From Ruegeria sp. THAF57 (GTDB lineage: Bacteria > Pseudomonadota > Alphaproteobacteria > Rhodobacterales > Rhodobacteraceae): a stretch of DNA of 64,000 nucleotides. The notes beneath the pieces are model-generated. The model ran no database searches. It worked only from the letters and a program-made list of their open reading frames with translations, and was not told where the DNA came from. Below, piece by piece: positions 54,680 through 63,744 of this stretch. Within the stretch, counting starts at the first letter, position 1. Each line of letters begins with the position of its first letter. The stretch is taken from contig NZ_CAIWNQ010000005.1 of assembly GCF_903914075.1 (NCBI RefSeq), positions 1 through 64,000 on the forward strand, written 5' to 3'. Both the position numbers and the translations under genes were made by a program.

Positions 54680-55296
54680 TTGGCTCCCTCCAGCCAGTTC
54701 ATCATGTGATCGCAATTTCGCTGGTGTGTAACAGTGCCCAGCGACAGGAGCGTTGCATCGTGAACCTCTTGCCGAAATGCGGCGCACCCATCTGTCAGCA
54801 TAACGGTGTCGATGTCCCGCAGATGGGCATCGCGCAGAGTTGAGGCCACGCCGCCATTGGTCACGATACCCCCGACGATCAGGTTTTCGATACCCAAAGC
54901 GCGCATCAGATATTCCAGCCGTGTCTGGTAGAAGGCCGAGTAGGCCACTTTTTCGATGACGAAATCGCAAGGTTGCAGGGTATCGACCAGACTGTGCCCA
55001 AATCCGCCCGGCGCAAAGTCGCCTTTGGTCAGAAACGGGCGCAGTTTCTTTAGATGCGGTGCGATCAACGGCTCACCGTTGCGGTCCGGCACAAGTGTAA
55101 ATTGCGCTGAAAAATAGCGCCCGCCAGCGGCTTGCAGCTTTCGCGCCAAGGGGGCGATGCGTTCGGGAAGTGCCGCGATTTCTTGGGCTGACTGACCTGC
55201 CCGGCCATAGGCACCTTCAGGATGGATAAAGTCGTTCTGAAGGTCGATGGTCAGCAGCGCCGTTTTGCGCGGGTCCCAAGTTTCTGGTTCGCTCAT
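54676..55296 (-). CDS. Isochorismatase-fold protein lacking the nucleophilic Cys
   Basis: This 206-residue protein has the fold's Asp18 (LLTIDLQNDF) and Lys116 (FVIEKVAYSAF), but the usual TNxCV motif is TNGGV, so Gly149 replaces the nucleophilic Cys. Cys-less members such as EntB and PhzD hydrolyse vinyl ethers, not amides. It may therefore be a non-amidase hydrolase or a binding protein. It starts directly before the HyuA stop in an operon with ring-opening hydrolase subunits. Confidence 0.85.
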   Translation of the reverse strand: MSEPETWDPRKTALLTIDLQNDFIHPEGAYGRAGQSAQEIAALPERIAPLARKLQAAGGRYFSAQFTLVPDRNGEPLIAPHLKKLRPFLTKGDFAPGGFGHSLVDTLQPCDFVIEKVAYSAFYQTRLEYLMRALGIENLIVGGIVTNGGVASTLRDAHLRDIDTVMLTDGCAAFRQEVHDATLLSLGTVTHQRNCDHMMNWLEGAK

Positions 55297-57357
55297 TCAG
55301 TCCTCCCCCTGTGGTTCGATGATCGTGTTGCCAAAGGAGTCTACGCGCCCTTGAAAATCTGGTTCGATCAGAACGGTCGTGTCCGGTTGGGTCAGAATGG
55401 CTGGCCCTTTGATTACAGTGCCAACCGGTAAAGACAGGCGATCAAAAATGGCCGTGTCATGCCAGGCGTTGCCAAAATGAACTTTGCGCGTCGACGAGGG
55501 CGCAACCTTGCCTTCCGTTGCCGGAGCAAGGGACGAAAGATCGAATTTCGGCCGCTTGCCCGTAACCGCGCTGCGCAGGTTCAGGATGCGTCGCACACCG
55601 TTTTTCAGCAGTCTTCCATAAGTGGCGTGATAAGCCGTATCAAAGGCTTGTTCGATATCGGCTTTGCCGGGCGCGGTCACCTTGCCGTCTGTCATCTTCA
55701 CAGTCAGCGATACCGGTACGGTATGCGTTTGACCCACGTAGGCCATGTCCAGCTCGAATGAAACCTCACGCCTTTCGAACGTGGTCCGCGAGGCATCAAG
55801 AAGCGCCATTCCCTGATCCACGTGTTCTTGCATGAACGCGCCCAAAGCAGCCTGATTCAACTGCGTGACCAATGTGTTGATGGTCTGCACGAAGTCTTGC
55901 CGCATATCCGCGATCACGCAGCCCAGTGCCGAAGTGACGCCGGGATAACGCGGAACGATGGCGCGGGCGATCCCCACTTCGGCCAGCATCGCCCCGGCGT
56001 GCAACGCGCCGCCACCGCCGAACGGCATGAAGGCAAAACGCTTGGGGTCAAAGCCGCGCTCGATGCTTACAAGCCGGATCGCCCCGGCCATACGTGAATT
56101 GGCAACACGCAAAATGGCCTCGGCCGCCTCAAGCCTCGTCAAACCCAAAGGTTCGCCGACGTGGATATCAATGGCTTTGCCAGCGGCCTCTACGTCCAGC
56201 CTTTCCAGTTTGCCACCAATCGGGTTGTCCGGGTCGATACGACCCAGCACGACGTTGGCATCCGTTACCGTCGGGCGATCATTACCAAAGCCGTAGGCGA
56301 CCGGGCCGGGATTAGATCCTGCGCTTTCAGGGCCGATGTTCAGTAATCCGCCCTTGTCGACCCATGCTATTGACCCTCCTCCCGCGCCGATGGTCGTTAT
56401 TTCGATCATTGGGTTGCGCACAACCATCCCGAAATCAATGGAGGTCTGGGCCGACAGCATGGTCTGCCCTTGTGAGATCAACGAAACATCAAAGCTGGTG
56501 CCGCCCATATCCCCGGTGATGACGTTGTCAAAGCCCGCCGATTGCGCGATGTAGCCTGACGCAATCACACCGGCTGCGGGACCAGACAGCGCCGTGCGCA
56601 CTGGCAGGCGGGACGCGGTGTTGACCCCCATGACGCCACCATTGGATTGCACAATCATGAATTCACCATCGAACCCGCCGGATCGCAGGGCGTTTTCCAA
56701 GCGGGTCAAATAGCCCGAGACCTCGGGTTGCAGATAGGCGTTCAGTGCCGTGGTTGAAAATCGTTCGAATTCACGGATTTCCGGCAGGATTTCTGACGAG
56801 GCCGACACATGTGGATTTGGCCAGATTTCGCGTATGGCCGCGACAGCAGCGGCTTCGTTATCTGGGTTGGCATAGGCATTGGCGAACAGGATCGCGACAG
56901 CTTCGCACCCTTGTTCAAGCAATTGCTTTGCCGCTTTGCGCACGGCGTCCAAATCAACCGGCGTGCGAATGGTGCCGTCCGCCAGCGTGCGTTCGGGCAC
57001 CTCCAGACGGTCGCGACGATCCACAACGGGATCGAAATCACCGCGCAGCCCCCAAGTGCGCGGCCGATCCCTGCGGCGCATCTCCAACACGTCCCGCAAG
57101 CCCTCGGTGCAGATAACGCCCGTTCTGGCCCCTTTACGTTCCAGCAGAGCATTCGTGCCCGCTGTGGTGCCATGTACGACAACAGAGATCTCGGATAGGT
57201 CTTCCACCTCGCGCCCGATCCCGTCGAGAAACCCGCCCGACTGATCCGGGCGTGTGGTGGGAACTTTGGCGACGGTTGCGCTGCCGTCCGCTTCGTTCAG
57301 AACAAAGACATCCGTGAACGTGCCGCCAACGTCCACACCGATCATACGCCCGCTCAT
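55297..57357 (-). CDS. hyuA: Hydantoinase/oxoprolinase family subunit A
   Basis: The 686-residue protein has the actin-like ATPase motifs IGVDVGGTFTDVFVLN at the start, VVHGTTAGTNALLERKGAR, ITGDMGGTSFDVSLI near residue 280, and FMPFGGGGALHAGAMLAEVG. Members couple ATP hydrolysis to opening cyclic amides such as 5-oxoproline or N-methylhydantoin; acetone carboxylase is related. Start 57357 (MSGRM) overlaps the hyuB stop by four bases, so A and B are co-translated. Substrate is unknown. Confidence 0.92.
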   Translation of the reverse strand: MSGRMIGVDVGGTFTDVFVLNEADGSATVAKVPTTRPDQSGGFLDGIGREVEDLSEISVVVHGTTAGTNALLERKGARTGVICTEGLRDVLEMRRRDRPRTWGLRGDFDPVVDRRDRLEVPERTLADGTIRTPVDLDAVRKAAKQLLEQGCEAVAILFANAYANPDNEAAAVAAIREIWPNPHVSASSEILPEIREFERFSTTALNAYLQPEVSGYLTRLENALRSGGFDGEFMIVQSNGGVMGVNTASRLPVRTALSGPAAGVIASGYIAQSAGFDNVITGDMGGTSFDVSLISQGQTMLSAQTSIDFGMVVRNPMIEITTIGAGGGSIAWVDKGGLLNIGPESAGSNPGPVAYGFGNDRPTVTDANVVLGRIDPDNPIGGKLERLDVEAAGKAIDIHVGEPLGLTRLEAAEAILRVANSRMAGAIRLVSIERGFDPKRFAFMPFGGGGALHAGAMLAEVGIARAIVPRYPGVTSALGCVIADMRQDFVQTINTLVTQLNQAALGAFMQEHVDQGMALLDASRTTFERREVSFELDMAYVGQTHTVPVSLTVKMTDGKVTAPGKADIEQAFDTAYHATYGRLLKNGVRRILNLRSAVTGKRPKFDLSSLAPATEGKVAPSSTRKVHFGNAWHDTAIFDRLSLPVGTVIKGPAILTQPDTTVLIEPDFQGRVDSFGNTIIEPQGED

Positions 57358-59048
57358 GGTGTCACCTCGCGCCATGCGGGGCCATAGTCCTGATCCGCCT
57401 GTTCGGCACTTGTATGCCCGCGTGCAACGTCCCGAGCGATCGCTTCAGGTGAACGGTGGCCTGCAGCGCCATAACCACCGCCACCGGGTGTCTCAAGGCG
57501 AACCGCTTGTCCTTGCTTCAACTCGATCCCTCTCATTTTTGAAACCAGGGGCGGTGCCTTCCACCCATCGTCCTGTTCATAGGTGAAGACATTCATCGCC
57601 CCGTCGCCGCCTTGGGCGATCCCCTTCGGGGCGAACTTGCCGCGTTCGCCAAACAAAAAGGCCTGAGCGCCATTTTCTTCAAGTACTTCAATCTCATAGA
57701 TGGCCCCAAGTCCGCCCCGATGGGTGCCCGCACCTGCACTGTCCGGGCGCAAAGCCCATTGACGGAACATGACCGGATAGGCGGCTTCAAGAATTTCCAT
57801 CGGCGGGATAGTTGCTGTCGAGATCGGAGCGTTGCCGTGATTCAACCCATCGCTTTCGACCGAGCCGCCGTGGCCCCCACCGTAAAAGCTGAACATCACC
57901 CATGGTTGTCCGTTTGAGCGTTTCCCAGCAATGGAAAGTGCATTGATTGTCCCATAGGCATTGGCGACAACCCGACCCGGTGCGGCGTTGGCAAAGGCCG
58001 AGAATACCACGTCGATCATCCGCAGAATAGTTTCCGTGTATCCACCTGTGGGGGCAGGGAACTTGGCTGACAACAGGCTGTCTTCGGGCACGATGACGTC
58101 GATGGGGCGCATTACCCCGGCGTTGGCAGGCAGCGCCGGAAAGACGTGTTTGATTGCCACATAGGCGGTCGCAACGGTCGTCGGCAGGGCAATGTTCACA
58201 GGCCCGGCGCATTGTGGGGATGAGCCCGTGAAATCCAGCACCATTTGATCGTCCTTGATCTCAAGCGCCAGTTTGATGCGAAGCGGCTCATCTGTGATCC
58301 CGTCATTATCGAGGAAATCCTCGGTCTCCCACCGGCCGTCCGGCAGTTCCTGCAACTCGGACCGCATCAGAGCTTCGGCCCGATCGCTGAGCGCCGCAAG
58401 TGCGGCTGAGACCGTGTCAGCCTCGTATTCATCCAGCAGCTCGTCCATTCTCCGGACCCCAAGATCCAAAGCGCCCAATTGCCCGTTCAAATCACCCATC
58501 GCTGATTGCGGCAGGCGGGTATTGCGCAGAAGAATGTCGATTATGTCCTGATTTATTTCGCCCTTGCGCGCCAACTTAACAGGCGGCAGAACGAAGGCTT
58601 CCTGAAAAACTTCGGTCGCAGCCGGGTTATAGTTTCCGGGTACAGCGCCGCCCACATCATGCCAATGCCCAACCGACGCGAGATAGCAGAACAACGTGCC
58701 ATTGCGGAAATAAGGACGCACCAGACGCATGTCGGACAGATGTGTGCCGCCGATATGCGCATCGTTGAAGATATAGATATCACCGTCTTCCAGATCGCCG
58801 TCCGCGGCTGCCTTTTCGATCACGGCCTTCACCGCAAAGGACATCACGCCCACAAAGATTGGCAAACCGGATTTGCCCTGAATCAGAGTGTCGCCTGTCG
58901 TTGCCGAATAAAGCCCATGACTGGCGTCATGCGCTTCGGCAATGATCGGGTTGAAAGCCGCCCGAAACAGGGTGGCGTCCATTTCGTCGGCGATCTGCTC
59001 CATGCGGCCTGCAAGAACAGAAAGGGTGATGGGGTCAATTTCGATCAT
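57354..59048 (-). CDS. hyuB: Hydantoinase/oxoprolinase family subunit B
   Basis: This 564-residue protein has DPITLSVLAGRMEQIADEMD, IFNDAHIGGTHLSDMRLVRP, ASVGHWHDVGGAVPGNYNPA and RPDSAGAGTHRGGLGAIYEI, the HyuB/OplB motifs with likely metal-binding His and Asp residues. It pairs with HyuA. It overlaps the tautomerase-fusion gene upstream by four bases. Confidence 0.93.
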   Translation of the reverse strand: MIEIDPITLSVLAGRMEQIADEMDATLFRAAFNPIIAEAHDASHGLYSATTGDTLIQGKSGLPIFVGVMSFAVKAVIEKAAADGDLEDGDIYIFNDAHIGGTHLSDMRLVRPYFRNGTLFCYLASVGHWHDVGGAVPGNYNPAATEVFQEAFVLPPVKLARKGEINQDIIDILLRNTRLPQSAMGDLNGQLGALDLGVRRMDELLDEYEADTVSAALAALSDRAEALMRSELQELPDGRWETEDFLDNDGITDEPLRIKLALEIKDDQMVLDFTGSSPQCAGPVNIALPTTVATAYVAIKHVFPALPANAGVMRPIDVIVPEDSLLSAKFPAPTGGYTETILRMIDVVFSAFANAAPGRVVANAYGTINALSIAGKRSNGQPWVMFSFYGGGHGGSVESDGLNHGNAPISTATIPPMEILEAAYPVMFRQWALRPDSAGAGTHRGGLGAIYEIEVLEENGAQAFLFGERGKFAPKGIAQGGDGAMNVFTYEQDDGWKAPPLVSKMRGIELKQGQAVRLETPGGGGYGAAGHRSPEAIARDVARGHTSAEQADQDYGPAWREVTP

Positions 59049-59611
59049 GCCTGCGCCCTTGTTTCTGCGATATCGTTCCAGACATCCTGACGTGTGATCA
59101 GATCGTTCTGTATCTCGAACCGGTCAATGAAGCGGATGCCTTCGAATGGTGAACCATCAGTCCATTCACCGGATAACGTACCCCTGCAATAAACGATCGC
59201 AGCGTCGCCATCGCTTTGCATGGCGTCGAACCCGTCGTAGGTTTTTGCGATGCGGTGATACCGGGTGGCTGCCCAGTTTCTGAGATCTTCCAGATCACGC
59301 ATGGGCGCAGTTCCGGGAAATTGCATCACGAAGTCCGAGCTGAGCCTTTTGCGGGCGCTTTCAAGCGCGCGATCACCCATTTCGGCCAGGAAAGCGCGCA
59401 CGATTTGCTCGGGGTCTTGTTTGGCCCGAGCAGGCTGTCTGCTCTTGCTGCCGCGATAGTAGTTCTGGTCTGAAATGTCGTGGATCACGACGGTCACAAG
59501 CTCTGGCGCAGCAGGTACTACGAATCGCACAGCATTGGTCAGTGCCACGCCAAGCCGTTGTTTTTCTTGTGCGCTATAGCTCTTGATCACATGCAATTCG
59601 ACAATCGGCAT
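59045..59611 (-). CDS. Tautomerase-SnoaL fusion protein
   Basis: The 188-residue protein begins MPIVELHVIKSYSAQEKQRL, with the catalytic Pro2 of 4-oxalocrotonate tautomerases in residues 1-60. It continues into an NTF2/SnoaL-like domain at about 70-188 (YHRIAKTYDGFDAMQSDGDA, GIRFIDRFEIQNDLITRQD). The two folds are normally separate small proteins. It is the first gene of the reverse-strand catabolic operon, so it probably acts on an early or ring-opened keto intermediate. Confidence 0.85.
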   Translation of the reverse strand: MPIVELHVIKSYSAQEKQRLGVALTNAVRFVVPAAPELVTVVIHDISDQNYYRGSKSRQPARAKQDPEQIVRAFLAEMGDRALESARKRLSSDFVMQFPGTAPMRDLEDLRNWAATRYHRIAKTYDGFDAMQSDGDAAIVYCRGTLSGEWTDGSPFEGIRFIDRFEIQNDLITRQDVWNDIAETRAQA

Positions 59612-59631
59612 GCAAAAGCTCCTCCGGTTGT

Positions 59632-59649
59632 TGTATTATTTGTAATACA
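59632..59649. promoter_or_regulatory. Candidate GntR operator in the divergent promoter
   Basis: TGTATTA (59632-59638) and TAATACA (59643-59649) form a perfect 7-bp inverted repeat with spacer TTTG. It lies 21-38 bases before the reverse-strand operon start and 109 bases before the gntR start, in the only AT-rich stretch of the locus. HutC-type regulators bind such short dyads, so it is probably the site for the adjacent regulator. Confidence 0.65.
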
Positions 59650-59757
59650 GGTTTAAAAATAATTGTAAGACTATTTTTTGAGTTGAAATAATACTAAAGC
59701 TTGATTTTTAGAGTTCCGGTTCTACGATCGGAGGCGCTGTGAAAGGGGAATCATCGG

Positions 59758-60561
59758 GTGAACAAGATCAACGCGGCCAATCTTCCGGACGGGACCAAGG
59801 CGCAACGCGTCTATCTGCATCTGCATGATCAGATCACCGAAGGGCAGCTTGCGTCAGGGGAAACTTTGCCCGGTGAACAGCGGTTGGCTGAAAAGTTCGG
59901 GGTCTCGCGTGTCACAATTCGGCGGGCGCTGGACGCACTTTCTCGAAATGGTCTGATCGAACGTCAGGCAGGTAGCGGCACCCGGGTTTCGGGCCAATCC
60001 ACCCTCGGGGCACCTGCTGCGATGGACTTCAACACGCTGATGCCGCAACTGGTTGAAATGGGGCACAGCACCACCGCGCGGCTTTTGTCCTTTTCATACG
60101 GCAAGGCGCCGGAGGTGGTGGCATCGGCCATGGGGCTGCCGAGTGACCAGCAGGTGCAGATCGCTACGCGCGTGCGCCTGACCGATGATGTGCCGTTTTC
60201 ACATCTGACGACCTACGTGCCCGCCTCGATTGCACAGAATTATTCGGAAAGTGACCTCGCCACGACTCCGCTTTTCAAACTGCTGGAACGCAGCGGCGTA
60301 CAGATCGAGGAAGCGCATCAGACCGTTTCCGCAACTTTGGCGGGGCCTGATGTGGCCGACGCATTGGGCATCGCTGTCGGCTCGGCTCTGCTGTCGCTCA
60401 AGCGGATCGTTCGGGACGTCGAAGGCAATGGGGTCGAATATCTTTCCGGCCTCTATCGCTCTGACATGTTTCGGCTCGAGATGCCCTTGGCGCGCGTGGG
60501 AACCGGTTCGGCCCGGCACTGGGAACCTGCGATCGGACGCAGCGAGGAGGTCGGGAAGTGA
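59758..60561 (+). CDS. GntR-family regulator, HutC subfamily
   Basis: The 267-residue protein has an N-terminal winged helix (AQRVYLHLHDQITEGQLASG, FGVSRVTIRRALDALSRNGL) and a C-terminal UTRA ligand-binding domain ending in LSLKRIVRDVEGNGVEYLSG. It starts at GTG 59758 behind GGGGA. Its stop overlaps the next start (GTGA), so it is co-transcribed with the aconitase-type genes and probably controls both divergent operons in response to the pathway substrate. Confidence 0.92.
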   Translation: MNKINAANLPDGTKAQRVYLHLHDQITEGQLASGETLPGEQRLAEKFGVSRVTIRRALDALSRNGLIERQAGSGTRVSGQSTLGAPAAMDFNTLMPQLVEMGHSTTARLLSFSYGKAPEVVASAMGLPSDQQVQIATRVRLTDDVPFSHLTTYVPASIAQNYSESDLATTPLFKLLERSGVQIEEAHQTVSATLAGPDVADALGIAVGSALLSLKRIVRDVEGNGVEYLSGLYRSDMFRLEMPLARVGTGSARHWEPAIGRSEEVGK

Positions 60562-61964
60562 ACGCACCGCGCACCATGCTCGACAAACTCTGGGCCTCGC
60601 ATGAGGTACTGAGGCGCGAGGATGGCGTGTCGCTGCTTTGGGTGGATCGACACTTTGTACATGAAGGGTCGCATCATGCCTTTGCCAAGCTGGCCGAGCG
60701 CGGCCTGCCTGTGGCTGAAACGGCCCTCACCTTCGCGGTGGCAGATCATTACGCGCCCATACGAAGCCGGGAACGGATTGCCGATCCAAAGATTGCCCGG
60801 ATGATCGAAACCCTGCGAAACAATGCGTCGGCTCATACCCTCAGGATTTTTGATCTGAGCGACCCGTCGCAAGGCATCGTTCACGTGATTGGGCCCGAGT
60901 TGGGCCTGACTTTGCCCGGACTGCTTATCAATTGCGGGGACAGCCACACATCAACTCACGGGGCATTTGGCGCGCTGGCGTTCGGGATCGGGGCGACCGA
61001 GGTTGCGCATGTGCTGGCGACGCAGACGGTCTGGCAGCGTAAACCCAAGGCGATGCGCATCAACGTCGAAGGTCGTTTGGGGTTTGGGGTTACGGCCAAG
61101 GACATAGCCCTGAACTGGATCGCGCAACTGGGCAGCGGCGGCGCGCAGGGTCATGCGATTGAATACGCGGGGCAAACGATCCGGGATCTGTCGATGGAGG
61201 GGCGCATGACGCTGTGCAACCTCTCAATCGAAGGCGGGGCGCGGTTTGGCATGGTTGCGCCGGATGAGGTCACGTTTGCCTATCTTGAAGGACGCGAATA
61301 CGCGCCCTCGGGCGCAGACCTGCAAAGCGCGCGACAGGTGTGGCGCGGTCTTGTCACGGATAAAGGGGCTGTTTTTGACCGCGATATCACCCTGAGCGCG
61401 GCTGACATTTCGCCAACTGTCACTTGGGGCACCAGCCCAGAGCAGGCCCTGCCCATAACGGCCAATATTCCCGCTCCGGACCCCGTCGATCCAGCCAAGT
61501 CAAACTTGGCGCGTGAAGCATTGGATTACATGGGATTGGCACCAGGGCAACCGTTGGACGGTATCCCGGTGGATCAGGTTTTTATTGGCTCGTGTACGAA
61601 TGGACGCATTGAAGACCTTCGCGAGGCTGCTTTGGTTTTGTCTGGGCGCCGGGCGCGCGTACCGGGGCTGGTTGTGCCCGGATCGGAACGGGTCAAGGCG
61701 CAGGCCGAAGCCGAAGGGTTGGACAGGATTTTCCAAGATGCCGGGTTGGAGTGGACCGCGTCGGGTTGTTCGATGTGCGTTGGCATGAATGGCGACGTCG
61801 TGGCCGAGGGTAAGCGCTGCGCATCGTCGACCAACCGCAATTTCCGCGGGCGTCAGGGACGTGGAGCACGAACGCACCTGATGTCGCCGGCGATGGTCGC
61901 TGCAGCGGCCGTAACGGGCACAATCACAGATGTCAGGCCGCTTATTCAGGGCAGGGCGGCATAA
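60558..61964 (+). CDS. Aconitase-superfamily hydratase, large subunit (LeuC-like)
   Basis: This 468-residue subunit has the [4Fe-4S] ligands Cys346 (IGSCTNGR), Cys404 and Cys407 (GCSMCVG), and substrate-loop motifs GDSHTSTHGAFGALAFGIG and SSTNRNFRGRQGRGARTHL. It resembles isopropylmalate dehydratase. Its place beside a TRAP transporter, HyuAB and a lyase, and not beside leu biosynthesis genes, suggests a catabolic (alkyl)maleate or malate hydratase. GTG 60558 is coupled to gntR. Confidence 0.9.
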   Translation: MNAPRTMLDKLWASHEVLRREDGVSLLWVDRHFVHEGSHHAFAKLAERGLPVAETALTFAVADHYAPIRSRERIADPKIARMIETLRNNASAHTLRIFDLSDPSQGIVHVIGPELGLTLPGLLINCGDSHTSTHGAFGALAFGIGATEVAHVLATQTVWQRKPKAMRINVEGRLGFGVTAKDIALNWIAQLGSGGAQGHAIEYAGQTIRDLSMEGRMTLCNLSIEGGARFGMVAPDEVTFAYLEGREYAPSGADLQSARQVWRGLVTDKGAVFDRDITLSAADISPTVTWGTSPEQALPITANIPAPDPVDPAKSNLAREALDYMGLAPGQPLDGIPVDQVFIGSCTNGRIEDLREAALVLSGRRARVPGLVVPGSERVKAQAEAEGLDRIFQDAGLEWTASGCSMCVGMNGDVVAEGKRCASSTNRNFRGRQGRGARTHLMSPAMVAAAAVTGTITDVRPLIQGRAA

Positions 61965-62575
61965 TGGCTGGTTGGAGCACACAAAAGGGGCACGCCTTGG
62001 CGCTGGCGATCGACAATATCGACACGGATCAATTGATCCCGGCGCGTTTCATGTCGGCCCCACGCAGCGAGGGATATGGCCAGTATCTGCTGCACGACAT
62101 GCGGCGGGACGATGATGAACAACTGACGGCAGATTTTCCGCTGAACCGTCACGAAGGGATCAGTATTCTGGTCGCCGGCCATAACTTTGGCAGTGGATCG
62201 TCGCGTGAGGCTGCGGTTTATGCGCTGGTCGATGCGGGCATTCGCGCGGTTATCGCGCCCAGTTTCGGTGACATCTTCGCCAACAATGCGATCAACAACG
62301 GCCTGCTGCCTGCGCAGGTCGATGCCCAGAAGGTGATGCAGCTACAGCACGCGTTGAAGGATGCCCCGGCCCAGGTTTCGATTGATTTGCCCGAAAGCCG
62401 ACTGACCCTTGGGGACATCACGGTGACCTTTGAGCTGGACGAAGGATGGCGTGTGAAACTGATCAACGGCTGGGACGACATCGACCTGACCCGGCAGCAT
62501 ATGCAGGCAATCGGCGCGCATAGGAAAAACCGCAACAAGGCCGCCCCTTGGGCGTGGCCGAACAAACCGAATTAG
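61964..62575 (+). CDS. Aconitase-superfamily hydratase, small subunit (LeuD-like)
   Basis: The 203-residue subunit has DNIDTDQLIPARFM near residue 17, the swivelling-domain motif GHNFGSGSSREAAVYALVDA, and FGDIFANNAINNGLLP. It completes the LeuCD-type heterodimer. Its ATG overlaps the large-subunit stop by one base (TAATG). Confidence 0.92.
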   Translation: MAGWSTQKGHALALAIDNIDTDQLIPARFMSAPRSEGYGQYLLHDMRRDDDEQLTADFPLNRHEGISILVAGHNFGSGSSREAAVYALVDAGIRAVIAPSFGDIFANNAINNGLLPAQVDAQKVMQLQHALKDAPAQVSIDLPESRLTLGDITVTFELDEGWRVKLINGWDDIDLTRQHMQAIGAHRKNRNKAAPWAWPNKPN

Positions 62576-62667
62576 GACACGTCGCGTGAAGACGGCGCAA
62601 TACGGGCCAAGCGGCCTGAAATGGGGTGAGACCAAAAAATGCCCCTTCAACAAGTGGAGGAAGACTT

Positions 62668-63681
62668 ATGAAAATGAACTCATTGGCTGCCCTGTTGGCA
62701 GGGGCCGTAATCGTCGCCGGAACGGCCAAAGCCGAAGAAACCATCTCGGCCGTTCACGCCTTTCCCGAAACGCTGATTTACACCCAAAGCTTTCTGGACT
62801 TTGTCGACAAAGTTAACGAAGCGGGCAAAGGAGTCATCCAGATAGACGTGCGCGGCGGTCCGGAAGCCATTGGCATGTTCCAACAACCCGATGCGGTTCG
62901 CGACGGTGTCGTCGACATGGTATATACGCCAGGCTCGTTCTATGGTGGCGCGCTGCCCGAGAAAGACGCGATGGTCGCCTCGAACCTGACCGCTATTGAA
63001 ACCCGCGAAAATGGCGGAACAGAACTGATCGACCAAATTCATCAGGACAAAATGGGCCTGAAGTACCTTGGCTGGTTCGACAGCGGCGTCTGCTACAACC
63101 TTTGGACTCGTAACGAACCCAGCTTTGATGCCGACGGCAATCTGGAAGTCGAAGGGCTGAAGCTGCGCGGCAACAACGTCTACAACGCCTTTTTCACCAA
63201 CTACCTTGGTGCACAGGTGATCGACCTGCCAACCGGCGAGGTTTACTCGGCGCTGCAACGTGGTGTTGTTGATGCGACGGGCTGGACCCAGATTGGCCTG
63301 ATTGACCTGAAATGGAACGAGTTCCTGAACTTCCGTATCGAGCCATGCTTCTTCTCGACCGATCTTGGCGTCATCGTGAACCTTGACCGCTGGAACTCGT
63401 TGTCTGAAGAGGCGCGCACGATCCTGCAAGACGTCGCGATCCAACACGAAAAAGACAGTGTTGAAGCCCTGCGCAGCAAACGCGACGAAGACTTTGCGGC
63501 CCTTGATGCGGCGGGAATGACAGTTGTCAGTCTGGAAGGGGAAGCAAAGGCAAAATACCTTGCAGCGGCCCGCGAAAAGACGTGGGAACGTATGAAAGGT
63601 CTGATGGCCGAACAGCCCGGCGGCACCGATAACTATGACCGCCTGATCGAGCTGTTCTACGATCTCGACGCTGCAAACTAA
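62668..63681 (+). CDS. TRAP transporter solute-binding protein (DctP type)
   Basis: This 337-residue protein has a signal peptide (MKMNSLAALLAGAVIVAGTA, cleaved near KAEE) and the DctP pattern with GWFDSGVCYNLWTRNEP, the LKLRGNNVYNAFF region whose Arg usually binds a substrate carboxylate, and GEVYSALQRGVVDATGW. It would capture the pathway's acidic substrate in the periplasm. ATG 62668 has GGAGGAAG upstream. A hairpin follows before dctQ. Confidence 0.9.
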   Translation: MKMNSLAALLAGAVIVAGTAKAEETISAVHAFPETLIYTQSFLDFVDKVNEAGKGVIQIDVRGGPEAIGMFQQPDAVRDGVVDMVYTPGSFYGGALPEKDAMVASNLTAIETRENGGTELIDQIHQDKMGLKYLGWFDSGVCYNLWTRNEPSFDADGNLEVEGLKLRGNNVYNAFFTNYLGAQVIDLPTGEVYSALQRGVVDATGWTQIGLIDLKWNEFLNFRIEPCFFSTDLGVIVNLDRWNSLSEEARTILQDVAIQHEKDSVEALRSKRDEDFAALDAAGMTVVSLEGEAKAKYLAAAREKTWERMKGLMAEQPGGTDNYDRLIELFYDLDAAN

Positions 63682-63691
63682 GTCCAAAGAC

Positions 63692-63716
63692 AGGCCCGTT
63701 CTGGTTGGACGGGCCT
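63692..63716 (+). terminator. Intercistronic hairpin after the TRAP binding protein
   Basis: AGGCCCGT (63692-63699) and ACGGGCCT (63709-63716) form a perfect 8-bp stem; the T run after it is weak (ATAACTTTTC). As in bzt, it may lower expression of the membrane subunits. Confidence 0.6.
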
Positions 63717-63744
63717 ATAACTTTTCTGGGGCAAAGCAGGCGGG

